DNA from: an uncultured Haloferula sp.
GTDB lineage: Bacteria > Verrucomicrobiota > Verrucomicrobiae > Verrucomicrobiales > Akkermansiaceae
Assembly: GCA_946885645.1 (NCBI GenBank)
Contig: CAMPGU010000036.1
Span: 1 to 20,909, forward strand
DNA length: 20,909 nt
Direction of reading: 5' to 3'
Shown: one piece after another, positions 1 to 7,338 of the stretch
Numbering within the stretch: the stretch's first letter is position 1
Layout of the letters: every line of letters starts with the position of its first letter
The notes under the pieces: model-generated
The model's database searches: none
What the model was told of the DNA's origin: nothing
What the model saw: the letters and a program-made list of their open reading frames with translations, nothing else
Program-made: the position numbers and the translations under genes

Positions 1-106
1 CTGCCTCTCCGGTCGCCAGACGATCCTTGGACCGGAGCAGAAATAGCACGAGGACCAGCACGCAGCCTCCTGCTGCCAGATATCTTCGCGCGCTTTTCCG
101 GTTCAT
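1..106 (-). CDS. N-terminal fragment of an unidentified membrane-anchored or secreted protein
   Basis: An ATG at 104-106 on the minus strand opens a reading frame that continues past the window edge, giving 35 residues. The start reads MNRKSARRYLAAGGCVLVL, then a Leu/Val/Phe-rich stretch ending in LLRSKDRL. A basic N-terminus followed by about 14 hydrophobic residues indicates a signal anchor or uncleaved signal peptide; no clear cleavage or lipoprotein box is visible. An AGGA element lies a few bases upstream of the ATG and could serve as a ribosome binding site. The gene is divergent from nuoB and shares its upstream region. The function cannot be read from this fragment, and it could also be a false start. 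Confidence 0.5.
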   Translation of the reverse strand, partial: MNRKSARRYLAAGGCVLVLVLFLLRSKDRLATGEA

Positions 107-112
107 CGCGTC

Positions 113-142
113 CTGTTATCAACAGCGTGCCCGTTTTGGCAA
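113..142 (-). promoter_or_regulatory. possible promoter and small palindrome for the leftward gene
   Basis: On the minus strand TTGCCA (142-137) and GATAAC (120-115) are separated by 16 bases, matching the sigma-70 -35 and -10 consensus at five and four of six positions. The -10 region lies inside the palindrome CTGTT-ATC-AACAG (113-125), a possible operator. The implied transcription start is only a few bases from the ATG at 106, so the transcript would be nearly leaderless. This is a motif match only. Confidence 0.25.
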
Positions 143-224
143 GCGGGCTCTGCGGCGGGCCGTTCGGGAGGCACTTCCGGGGGGGGCGGTTCCCGTCCAG
201 CGGGCGGCAGGCCCCGGGTGGCGC

Positions 225-242
225 TTGTGAAAAATTTCACAA
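225..242. promoter_or_regulatory. perfect CRP/FNR-family-like palindrome upstream of nuoB
   Basis: TTGTGAAA-AA-TTTCACAA is an inverted repeat with perfect 8-bp arms. It contains TGTGA-N6-TCACA, the exact core of the E. coli CRP operator. It is a short AT-rich island in very GC-rich sequence, centred about 57 bases before the nuoB start and about 127 bases from the leftward start at 106. Seen directly: the symmetry and the motif match. Inferred: binding by a CRP/FNR-superfamily regulator controlling nuoBC, the divergent gene or both. Confidence 0.55.
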
Positions 243-290
243 ACGGCTTGAGAGCGGGCGGGGGGAGGGGCATCGTCCCGCCGCACGACC

Positions 291-827
291 ATGGTCAGCG
301 ATTCCCTTCAGACCACCCACGCGGCCTACGATTCTAAAATCGAAGGCAACATCATCTTCACGCGCGTGGATGCCGCGATGAACTGGATGCGCAAGAACTC
401 CATGTGGCCGATGCCGATGGGGCTGGCCTGCTGCGCGATCGAGATGATGGCCGCCGCATGCAGCCGCTTCGACCTCAGCCGCTTCGGCGCGGAGGTGATG
501 CGCTTTTCCCCGCGCCAGGCGGACGTGATGATCGTGGCCGGCACGGTGACCTACAAGATGGCGCTGGCCGTGAAACGGATCTGGGACCAGATGCCGGAGC
601 CGAAGTGGTGCATCGCCATGGGCGCCTGTGCTTCTTCCGGCGGGATGTACCGCTCCTACGCGGTGCTGCAGGGGATCGACCGCCTGATTCCCGTGGACGT
701 TTACATTTCCGGCTGCCCGCCGCGGCCCGAGGCCCTGATCGAGGGGCTGATGAAGCTGCAGGCGAAGATCGAGGGCGAGCCCGCCCTCCAGAACCAGAAG
801 AAGGAGTTCCTGGAAGACCTCGCCTGA
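291..827 (+). CDS. nuoB: NADH-quinone oxidoreductase subunit B (complex I, N2 cluster subunit)
   Basis: This is the 178-residue NuoB/PSST subunit of respiratory complex I. It sits at the junction of the peripheral and membrane arms and carries the terminal [4Fe-4S] cluster N2, which passes electrons to quinone. The four N2 ligands are visible: the tandem Cys47-Cys48 in GLACCAIE, Cys113 in MGACASSGG and Cys142 in SGCPPRPE, with spacing that matches E. coli NuoB. Length is normal for the family. The start at 291 is the first available in frame; a GGAGGGG stretch lies about 20 bases upstream, too far for a typical ribosome binding site. nuoC follows after 7 bases, so the two are co-transcribed. 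nuoA is not upstream, where a divergent gene begins instead. Confidence 0.96.
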   Translation: MVSDSLQTTHAAYDSKIEGNIIFTRVDAAMNWMRKNSMWPMPMGLACCAIEMMAAACSRFDLSRFGAEVMRFSPRQADVMIVAGTVTYKMALAVKRIWDQMPEPKWCIAMGACASSGGMYRSYAVLQGIDRLIPVDVYISGCPPRPEALIEGLMKLQAKIEGEPALQNQKKEFLEDLA

Positions 828-834
828 TTTCCCC

Positions 835-1404
835 ATGTCCGCGGCGCAAGATATCGAGAAGCTTTCCGCCAAATTCGGCGAGAACGTGGTAGGAACCAAG
901 GAGTTCCGCGGTGAGCACACGATCAACGTGAAGCTCGGCGTGCTGCACGAGGTGCTGGCCGCGGCGAAGAAGGAAATGGGCTACGAGATGATCATCGACA
1001 TCTCCAGCCTGGACCACTTCGGCGAGGATCCGCGCTTCGAGATGGTTTACGAACTGGCGAGCCTGGACGATTCCAAGCACCTGCGGGTGAAAGCGAAGGT
1101 CTCCGAGGAGGAAGAAGTCCCCACCGCGACCGACATCTGGCTGGGTGCCGATTGGCATGAGCGCGAGGTTTACGACATGATGGGCATCCGCTTCAGCGGG
1201 CACCCGGATCTCCGCCGCATCCTGATGTGGGAGGGCTATCCCTTCTACCCGCTGCGGAAGGATTTCCCGCTGGCCGGGCGTCCCAGCGAAATGCCCGATG
1301 TGGCCTTCACGGGGATCGCGCCGCTGGAGGGCGGCCCATTCGTGACCTCTCCGGGCACGCAGGATTCGGTGAAGCGCGAGCCGCGGGCCCGCGTGGTGAA
1401 GTAA
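835..1404 (+). CDS. nuoC: NADH-quinone oxidoreductase subunit C (30 kDa subunit)
   Basis: NuoC is the 30-kDa subunit of the complex I peripheral arm; it has no cofactor and packs against NuoB and NuoD near the quinone site. The 189-residue protein has the family signature ADWHEREVYDMMGIRFSGHP followed by DLRRILMWEGYPFYPLRKDFP at residues 105-144, which is diagnostic. It is a stand-alone NuoC rather than the NuoCD fusion of E. coli. It starts 7 bases after nuoB and is almost certainly translated from the same mRNA. No Shine-Dalgarno sequence is obvious. The next gene is a rhomboid protease rather than nuoD, so the rest of complex I must be encoded elsewhere. Confidence 0.95.
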   Translation: MSAAQDIEKLSAKFGENVVGTKEFRGEHTINVKLGVLHEVLAAAKKEMGYEMIIDISSLDHFGEDPRFEMVYELASLDDSKHLRVKAKVSEEEEVPTATDIWLGADWHEREVYDMMGIRFSGHPDLRRILMWEGYPFYPLRKDFPLAGRPSEMPDVAFTGIAPLEGGPFVTSPGTQDSVKREPRARVVK

Positions 1405-1446
1405 GCGGGCGCGCGCATTTTCGGCTCTTTCCTCCCCGGCACCCCC

Positions 1447-2169
1447 ATGCATGCTCCGCCCGTGAAACAAGGGGGCGGCGACCGCTGGCGCTGGATGATG
1501 CAGGATCTGCTGGCCGCAAAGGCGAGCTGGCTGCTGGTCCTCTGCATGCTCCTGGTGCACGCTCTGGTGCAGTCCCGCCCGGACGCGGAGCAGGCGTGGC
1601 TATTCTCCACCTTCGGCCTGTCCCGCGAGGGGCTGCTGGCGGGCAAGGCTTGGCAGTTGCTCACCCACGGGATTTTCCACGGCAACGGGATCCACCTGTT
1701 CATCAATTCGCTGGGGCTGCTCCTGATCGGCTCGCGGGTGGAGCGGATCTACGGATCGGCCGCATTGGGCAGGGTCTTCCTGGCCGGGGTGCTGGCCGGG
1801 GGCGTGGCGCAGGTGCTTCTCGCCCCGCCTTCGCAGCGGGACTTCCATCTGGTGGGGGCGTCGGGTGGCCTCATCGCCCTTTTGCTGTGGCTGACGACGG
1901 TCTCACCCGATTCCCGGATGCGCCCGGTACCGGTCTCAGGGAAGAATCTCGGCCGGGGAATCCTGCTGGCGGAGGCGGGTTTTCTGCTGGCCTCGTGGCT
2001 CGCGCCGGAGTCCGGCGTGCAGGTGATCTCGCACGGCTGCCATCTGGGCGGAGGCATGGCCGGCTGGTTGCTGGGAAGGCACCTGCTGCGGCCGGCGGTG
2101 ACCCTGCAGGAGCTCAGAAAGGACCGCGCCCGCCGGGAAGGCGCGGAGGAGCCGGGCGGGATGGCGTGA
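1447..2169 (+). CDS. rhomboid family intramembrane serine protease
   Basis: This 240-residue polytopic membrane protein is a rhomboid, which cleaves substrate transmembrane segments within the bilayer using a Ser-His dyad. The catalytic serine is Ser139 in the GASG motif (GxSG class). The catalytic histidine is His199 in SHGCHLGGGMAGWLLG, where the glycine-rich helix is also typical. HLFINSLGLLLIG at residues 83-95 supplies the conserved His/Asn helix forming the oxyanion site. About six hydrophobic segments are visible, beginning near residue 26, and the C-terminal 25 residues are charged and cytoplasmic. The start at ATG 1447 is preferred; tandem ATGs at codons 17-18 are an alternative that would keep all membrane segments. 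It lies 42 bases after nuoC on the same strand and may be read through. The substrate is unknown. Confidence 0.9.
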   Translation: MHAPPVKQGGGDRWRWMMQDLLAAKASWLLVLCMLLVHALVQSRPDAEQAWLFSTFGLSREGLLAGKAWQLLTHGIFHGNGIHLFINSLGLLLIGSRVERIYGSAALGRVFLAGVLAGGVAQVLLAPPSQRDFHLVGASGGLIALLLWLTTVSPDSRMRPVPVSGKNLGRGILLAEAGFLLASWLAPESGVQVISHGCHLGGGMAGWLLGRHLLRPAVTLQELRKDRARREGAEEPGGMA

Positions 2170-2215
2170 TCCCGTGCGGCCGCGGGAAACAGGCGGCGGA
2201 AGCGAGGGAAGGGGA

Positions 2216-4624
2216 TCAGGACGCGGACTCCGGCACCGCCACCGGGGCGGCCGGCAATTCCAGCGTGAAGGTGGCACCGGTTCCCGGGCCATCGCTCATG
2301 GCAGTGAGGCGTCCGCCCATTTCCCCCGCCGCCACGGCACAACTGTGAAGGCCGAAGCCGTGACCTTGCGGCTTGGTAGTGAAACCGTGCGCGAAAATCT
2401 GGGTCAGGTTCTCGCGGGGGATACCCACGCCATTGTCGATGACGGAGATCCGGACGCATCCCTCGCCGGGAGCCACCTCGACCGTCACCTGCCGGTCGGG
2501 CCGCCCGGAATCCTCGCAGGCGTGTTTGGCATTCTGAATCAGATTCACGAGGATCTGCAGCACCTTGTGTTTCTCGATGGAGGTGAGCGGCACCTCCGAG
2601 TATTCACGGACCACTTTCACGCCGTGGCGTGCCAGCGAGTCTTCGTTCAGCCGCAGGCTGCTCTCCACCAGATCGGTCACGTCCACGATTTCCATGACTC
2701 CGGAGATCCGGGCGTAGTTCTGCTGCATGCCCACGATCACCTTGATGTGGTCGATATTCCTGCCGAGCGCTTCCAGTTCATTGAGCACTTCCGCCTGTTC
2801 CTCCGAGAGCCGCTCGGCCAGCCTGCCGAGGAATTCCGGCAGCTTCTGCCCCGTGGGATCGGTGGTGAGAAACGCGGGGAGATCGGCGGCATGTTCCCGC
2901 AGCAGGCCGGCGGTCTTGGCAACGCTGCCGATGCGGGATTTCGCCACTTTCTGCGCGACCACCGAGCAGGAGATGTTCACGCTGTTGAGGACGTTACCGA
3001 CATTGTGGAGCACGCTGGTGGCGACTTCCGCCATGCCCGCCCGGCGGGAGACCTCCAGCAGTTCCTTGTTGATCTTTTCTAGCCGGACTTCGGTCTCCCT
3101 GCGCTCGGTGATGTCGATCCAGACGCCGACCGTTTCCATCGGCGCGCCGGAGGGGTCGCGGAGCAGGCGCTGGTTATCCTCGATCCAGCGGTAGCTGCCG
3201 TTCTTGTGGAGGAAGCGGTATTCGCTGCGGAGCGTGCCCTGCCGGAACAACTCCTCCATGCCCCCGAATGCGCGCTCGCGATCCTCCGGGTGGATATGCC
3301 CCGTCCACCATCCCGGATCAGCCGCTTCGGCCGGGGTGTAGCCGAGGAGCGGCTCGATATTATCGCTCAGCCCGACCGGGACGAGGCGCTCGCCTTCCAC
3401 CTTGAGGCGGAAGATCACCCCGGGATTGTGGGTGAGCATCTGCTCGATCTGGGACAGGGCGCGGCGCAATTCATCCGCCACCCGCTGGTGCTCGGAGGTT
3501 TCCAGGGCGAGCGAGACGCGGTTTGCCACGGCGATCGCGAAAGTCTCCTCGTCCGCCGTCCACCGGCGCAGGGGGCCGATGTGCTCGTGACAGAGCACTC
3601 CCTCCGCGGCTCCCCCGAGATGAATGGGTGCATCCAGCATCGAGTTGATACCCAGGGGCCGGAGGTAATTCTCGGAGAACTCTGAGGTCCGGGGATCACT
3701 GTGCGCATCGTGCGCTGCGATTACGTCCATTCCTTTGAGGGCTTGAAAATAGACCGGATAACTCTCGGCCGGCAGCTCGATGCCGGCGCTGTGGCGGTCC
3801 GCCTCCAACTCGTAGAGATCCACGCAGCGGATGGAGGTGCGCTCGGGATTGTAACGCCAAACGCTGACCCGGGCGACACCAAGGGTCCGCGCGTCGGTCT
3901 CCGTGAGGTTCCGGATCGTGGCCACCACGTCTTCACCGATCTGGGATTCGCTTGTGAAAGCGATCAGGGCATCCCGCTGCCGGAGAGTGAGTTCCTCCTC
4001 TGCGCGATGCTTCTCCTCTGCTTCTTTCCGGAAGGTGATGTCCTGGATATGGGCGATGAAGTAGAGCGGCCGGGCGTGGTTGTCGCGGGCGAGCGACACA
4101 TTCAGCAAAATAGGAACGAAGTGCCCGTCCGCATGGATGTAGCGCTTTTCCAAGTGATAGGAGAAGATCTCCCCGTCGATCATCCGGCGGACCATCTGAA
4201 GATCGGGATCGAGGTCCTCGGGATGGGTGATGTCCTGGAAGGTGCATTCCAGCAGCTCCTCCTTCGAATAGCCCACGAGATCGCACAGGGCCCGGTTGAC
4301 TTTGAGCCATTTGCCACTGAGCGAGACCAAGGCGATGCCGATGGGCGCATGCTCGAAGGCTTCGGAAAAGCGCTGCTCGCTTTGCTCCAAGCGATGGCTC
4401 TGCGCCTCGATTTCAAGGGTCTTCCGCGCGACCGCCTGCTGGAGCACGGCGTTCTCCTCCATCACTCCCAAGGCCGGATGAACGCTCCCGCTGCGGCCCT
4501 CCAGATGGATGATGAGGTCGCGGATGGTCTTGTCCCGCTCGGCCAGCTCCCGCTCCGCCGCTTCCAAGCGGGCGGCCAAACCGGCGGTGGTTTCGGCCGG
4601 TGCCGCTGGTTCAGGACCTTGCAT
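2216..4624 (-). CDS. PAS-GAF-PAS sensor histidine kinase
   Basis: This 802-residue soluble multi-sensor kinase has an N-terminal coiled coil (about 15-85), a first PAS domain (about 85-200, ending in a PAC-like HIQDITFRKEAE), a GAF domain (about 220-378), a second PAS domain (about 392-512, ending VGVWIDITERRE), a dimerisation region and a HATPase_c domain (about 685-792). The likely phospho-accepting histidine is His540 in SVLHNVGNVLNSV, a variant H-box unlike the usual HELRTPL. ATP-binding motifs are the N-box NLIQNAKHA (Asn698), the G1 box DNGVGI (Asp730) and the G2 region GHGFGLHS (754-761). No transmembrane segment is present, so it should sense a cytoplasmic signal through PAS or GAF. 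No response regulator lies nearby, making it an orphan. It is convergent to the rhomboid gene with 46 bases between. Confidence 0.9.
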   Translation of the reverse strand: MQGPEPAAPAETTAGLAARLEAAERELAERDKTIRDLIIHLEGRSGSVHPALGVMEENAVLQQAVARKTLEIEAQSHRLEQSEQRFSEAFEHAPIGIALVSLSGKWLKVNRALCDLVGYSKEELLECTFQDITHPEDLDPDLQMVRRMIDGEIFSYHLEKRYIHADGHFVPILLNVSLARDNHARPLYFIAHIQDITFRKEAEEKHRAEEELTLRQRDALIAFTSESQIGEDVVATIRNLTETDARTLGVARVSVWRYNPERTSIRCVDLYELEADRHSAGIELPAESYPVYFQALKGMDVIAAHDAHSDPRTSEFSENYLRPLGINSMLDAPIHLGGAAEGVLCHEHIGPLRRWTADEETFAIAVANRVSLALETSEHQRVADELRRALSQIEQMLTHNPGVIFRLKVEGERLVPVGLSDNIEPLLGYTPAEAADPGWWTGHIHPEDRERAFGGMEELFRQGTLRSEYRFLHKNGSYRWIEDNQRLLRDPSGAPMETVGVWIDITERRETEVRLEKINKELLEVSRRAGMAEVATSVLHNVGNVLNSVNISCSVVAQKVAKSRIGSVAKTAGLLREHAADLPAFLTTDPTGQKLPEFLGRLAERLSEEQAEVLNELEALGRNIDHIKVIVGMQQNYARISGVMEIVDVTDLVESSLRLNEDSLARHGVKVVREYSEVPLTSIEKHKVLQILVNLIQNAKHACEDSGRPDRQVTVEVAPGEGCVRISVIDNGVGIPRENLTQIFAHGFTTKPQGHGFGLHSCAVAAGEMGGRLTAMSDGPGTGATFTLELPAAPVAVPESAS

Positions 4625-4700
4625 GCGTTCTTACGATGGCGATTCCCGTTGAGCTCTGATTCATGTGCACGCCGTCGTATGGTTCCCGTAGCTGCTGGAA

Positions 4701-4755
4701 GCGCCGGCCCTTCGTTACGGAGGAATTAACATTCCACGAGAAGCCGACAGTTCAA
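4701..4755 (-). promoter_or_regulatory. possible histidine-kinase promoter with a short palindrome
   Basis: In the 172-base gap between the DUF4256 gene and the kinase gene, the minus strand reads TTGAAC, about 18 bases, then TGTTAA, a weak sigma-70-like arrangement. The -10 area lies inside the palindrome GGAAT-GTTA-ATTCC. The gap is long enough for an independent promoter. No terminator with a T-run was seen. Confidence 0.22.
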
Positions 4756-4796
4756 GCGATAATGTGGTCCCGGGAAGGACGAGGGGTGCGCATTTT

Positions 4797-5369
4797 TCAG
4801 ACTCTCAAGGAGCCGCGGAAACCGCGTGCGGCGTAGTAGGACTGCGCGCCATTGTGGTAGATGAAGACATGGCCGAAACGGCGGTCGCCGAAGAGGGCGC
4901 CGCCGAGCTTCCGGATATCGGCGGGTGCCTTCACCCAGCTCGATGTCTTGGTGTCGAACTCGCCGAGCTCCTGCAACTCCCGGTACTGTTCTTCCGTCAG
5001 GAGCTCGATGCCCATGGCCGTGGCCATGTCCATGGCGCTGTTTGCCGGTTTGTGCTCTTTCCTCGAATCCAGTGCTTCACGGTCGTAGCAGACGCTCGTG
5101 CGGCCCTTCGGGCTTTCCGGAGAACAGTCGAAGAAGAGGTACTCGCCGGTCTTTTTGTCCAGACCGACCACATCGGGTTCGCCGCCGGTACTCTCCATCT
5201 CGTGAAGCGAGCGGAGCTTTCCGGGAGCGGCTTCCAGCTTTGCTGCCACCTTCGTCCAATCGAGACCCTTGTGGCGGTGCATGTTTTTGTCGAACCGGGC
5301 CTGCAAGGTTTTGAGCAGCTCGTCCCGTCGGGCGGGTGAGAGATTTTTCGGGGTTTCAGCGCCTTTCAT
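4797..5369 (-). CDS. DUF4256 domain-containing protein of unknown function
   Basis: This 190-residue soluble protein matches the conserved DUF4256 family essentially end to end. Recognisable blocks are LDWTKVAAKLEA, MESTGGEPDVVGLD, KTGEYLFFDCSPESPKGR, SVCYDREALDSRK, AMGIELLTEEQYREL, FDTKTSSWVKAP, FGDRRFGHVFIYHNGA and the C-terminal YYAARGFRGSLRV. No enzymatic activity is established for the family to my knowledge. The conserved Asp, Cys, Tyr and His residues suggest an active or binding site, but that is inference. I chose the ATG at 5369, because known family members begin shortly before the LSPARRDELL segment. An in-frame ATG at 5414 would add 15 residues and has no ribosome binding site. 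Neighbours on the same strand are a histidine kinase downstream and a tiny membrane protein upstream, with no obvious functional link. Confidence 0.88.
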   Translation of the reverse strand: MKGAETPKNLSPARRDELLKTLQARFDKNMHRHKGLDWTKVAAKLEAAPGKLRSLHEMESTGGEPDVVGLDKKTGEYLFFDCSPESPKGRTSVCYDREALDSRKEHKPANSAMDMATAMGIELLTEEQYRELQELGEFDTKTSSWVKAPADIRKLGGALFGDRRFGHVFIYHNGAQSYYAARGFRGSLRV

Positions 5370-5501
5370 ATCCGTTTCTCTAGGAGTGTATGGGAACGCT
5401 CTTTTTTGAAGCATGCGAAGAGAGGCGGAGCAAGAAGATCGCCCGATCCAGGATGCGCGTAGCGGTGCTCAGGCACTGCAGCGGGCGGATTCTTTACCCG
5501 G

Positions 5502-5660
5502 CTACTTCGTCCCACGGACCTTCCCGATCACCCACATCACGAAGAGGATGATGGCCACGACCCAGAGCAAATGCAGGAACACTCCGGTGATCTTCAACGC
5601 CACCCACAGGACCACCCACAATACGAGAAGGAAGATCGCGATACCGAGGAGTTTGCTCAT
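5502..5660 (-). CDS. small lmo0937-type two-helix membrane protein
   Basis: This 52-residue protein starts MSKLLGIAIFLLVLWVVLW and ends WVIGKVRGTK. It consists of two hydrophobic helices (about 4-22 and 29-46) joined by a short segment KITGVFLH, with a basic tail. The pattern fits the small membrane proteins annotated as lmo0937 family or DUF5670, which are abundant in bacteria and lack an assigned biochemical role. The ATG at 5660 is preferred over upstream TTG and ATG options that would add a polar, poorly conserved extension. No ribosome binding site is evident. It is divergent from the antiporter gene and lies 132 bases upstream of the DUF4256 gene on the same strand. Confidence 0.75.
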   Translation of the reverse strand: MSKLLGIAIFLLVLWVVLWVALKITGVFLHLLWVVAIILFVMWVIGKVRGTK

Positions 5661-5680
5661 GGGCCAAGATGGCGTAAGGC

Positions 5681-5723
5681 GGCCGGACCGCAAACATTCT
5701 TCGGCCGGAAGGTCCGGCCTTCC
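5681..5723. repeat. nested palindromes, REP-like element
   Basis: Three overlapping perfect inverted repeats lie between the divergent small membrane protein and the antiporter. The first pairs GGCCGGACC (5681-5689) with GGTCCGGCC (5711-5719). The second pairs GGCCGG (5703-5708) with CCGGCC (5714-5719). The third pairs GGAAGG (5707-5712) with CCTTCC (5718-5723). The folds share bases, so they are mutually exclusive. Short GC-rich nested palindromes between genes resemble repetitive extragenic palindromes. A regulatory or 5' untranslated-region role is also possible. Confidence 0.5.
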
Positions 5724-5803
5724 ACGCTTTCTAACAAGAATATCGGATATGCCGAACCCTTTGACTCACGGCCGTCCCTCGCGATCTTCCAGCTCCCGCA
5801 CCG

Positions 5804-7114
5804 ATGACTTTCTTCGAGAAACTCCACGCCTTCGACGGCTACAATCTCGCGCTCGTCGTGCTGGGGATCGCCATCATCGCCTCCGCCTTTCTTCCCCGCT
5901 TCCTCTGGCGGCGGATGCTATCCGCGCCCATCGTCCTGCTCATCATGGGCTATGCCGCCTTCGCGCTGCCTCTCGGCCTGACGCCGCCGGATCCCGCCCG
6001 GCACGGTCTGCTCGCCGAGCATCTCACCGAGATCGTGGTCATCATTTCCCTCATGGGGGCCGGTCTGAAAATCGACCGTCCGATCGGTTGGAAAAGCTGG
6101 CGGGGCACCTGGCGTCTGCTGGGCATCACCATGGTCCTGTCCATCGCTCTCGCCTCATGGGTCGGCTGGTGGGTGGTCGGCTTCGCTCCCGCGACCGCCC
6201 TTTTGTTAGGCGCGATCATCGCACCGACCGATCCCGTGCTTGCCTCCGAAATCCAAGTAGGATCTCCCCAGCACGGGTCCGACAATGCAGAGATCGATAC
6301 CGCGGAAGGATCCGGGGACACCGAAGAAGACGAGTTCAGGTTCACCCTCACTTCCGAAGCCGGCCTCAACGACGGCCTTGCCTTTCCCTTCACCCATGCC
6401 GCCATCGCCGTGGCGCTCGCCGGACTTGAGTTCGACCGCTGGTTCGGTGACTGGCTGCTCCTCCACGTGCTTTATAAAACCGCCGCCGGAATCGCGGCGG
6501 GATATCTGCTGGGCCGTCTGCTGGCATGGCTAATCCTCTCTATCCCCGGGAAAACCGAGACGGCAAAAGCCCTGGTAGGCCCCTCCGCCCTCGCCGCGAC
6601 GCTCATCATCTATGGTGTCACGGAGTACCTCGGCGGCTACGGCTTCATCGCCGTCTTCATCGGTGCCCTCACCATCCGTGGCAACCACCGGGAGCACGCA
6701 TACCATGAATCGCTCCACCGTTTTACGGAAATGACCGAGCGCCTGCTGACCGCCGTCTTTTTGGTCGCTTTCGGCGGAGCCATCGCCGGCGGACTCCTCG
6801 AGCCCCTCAACGGAAGACTGGTCGCCGCCGCCGTCCTCATCGTCCTTCTCGTCCGTCCGCTCTCGGGCATCGTCGGCCTCATCGGCTTCCGCACCGCCTC
6901 TTGGCGCGAAAGATTCGCCATTGGCTTCTTCGGCATCCGCGGCGTCGGGTCGTTCTATTACCTCGCCTATGCCCTCAACGAGGCCGACTTCCCTCGCTCG
7001 CGGGAGCTCTACGCGCTGACGGGGCTGGTGGTGGTGCTATCGATTTTCATTCACGGCATCGCCGCTACCCCGGTCTCACAGACCTTGGATGAAATACGGA
7101 AGACGCCGGCGTGA
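5804..7114 (+). CDS. CPA1-family sodium/proton antiporter
   Basis: This 436-residue polytopic protein has about 12 hydrophobic segments and belongs to the monovalent cation:proton antiporter 1 (NhaP/NHE-like) family. It exchanges Na+ or K+ for H+ across the inner membrane for pH and salt homeostasis. Key motifs are APTDPVLASEIQVG (residues 140-153, with the TDP unwound helix at 142-144), the ion-binding Asn189-Asp190 in SEAGLNDGLAFPF, and FFGIRGVGSFYYLAYA (375-390), whose arginine is conserved in CPA1. Between the TDP and ND helices is an acidic hydrophilic stretch (about 155-177, containing DTAEGSGDTEEDE) that appears longer than usual. The ATG at 5804 places the first helix about 14 residues in. 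The gene stands alone, with a 143-base divergent region upstream. Confidence 0.92.
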   Translation: MTFFEKLHAFDGYNLALVVLGIAIIASAFLPRFLWRRMLSAPIVLLIMGYAAFALPLGLTPPDPARHGLLAEHLTEIVVIISLMGAGLKIDRPIGWKSWRGTWRLLGITMVLSIALASWVGWWVVGFAPATALLLGAIIAPTDPVLASEIQVGSPQHGSDNAEIDTAEGSGDTEEDEFRFTLTSEAGLNDGLAFPFTHAAIAVALAGLEFDRWFGDWLLLHVLYKTAAGIAAGYLLGRLLAWLILSIPGKTETAKALVGPSALAATLIIYGVTEYLGGYGFIAVFIGALTIRGNHREHAYHESLHRFTEMTERLLTAVFLVAFGGAIAGGLLEPLNGRLVAAAVLIVLLVRPLSGIVGLIGFRTASWRERFAIGFFGIRGVGSFYYLAYALNEADFPRSRELYALTGLVVVLSIFIHGIAATPVSQTLDEIRKTPA

Positions 7115-7338
7115 GTATGGCTGCTTTCGCCATCGGATTTCGAGGTAGTATAAGCGGTCGCTTATGTGGATCGCGGGGGGCTCCGGATCTTGGGCGGCTT
7201 GGAGGACCTGCGAAGGCGTTTGAGAAACCGCGGGGCGCAGCCTGCATCATTGCCGTGATCCACGGCGGGTCTGATTTGGGCCGTGCTTTCCGAAGCGCCC
7301 TTGGGGAGGCGACGGGATACCGAGGTGCCCATCCAGAG
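7115..7338. other. intergenic stretch after the antiporter, no gene seen
   Basis: No convincing coding frame was found here; the frames that cross it lack recognisable protein character and run through the tRNA. It contains a perfect inverted repeat ATAAGCG-GT-CGCTTAT (7150-7165), which could fold as a tight hairpin or act as an operator. A weaker ATGGC/GCCAT pair lies right after the antiporter stop. Neither is followed by a T-run, so an intrinsic terminator is not supported. Confidence 0.4.
7150..7165. repeat. perfect 7-bp inverted repeat
   Basis: ATAAGCG and CGCTTAT flank a 2-base spacer. As RNA it would form a six-pair stem with a GGUC tetraloop. It lies 35 bases after the antiporter stop without a following T-run. 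Its role is unknown. Confidence 0.35.

Noticed and set aside
1405..1446. Terminator between nuoC and the rhomboid gene
   Set aside because: The 42-base gap is GC-rich with a short pyrimidine run but lacks a stable stem followed by T residues.
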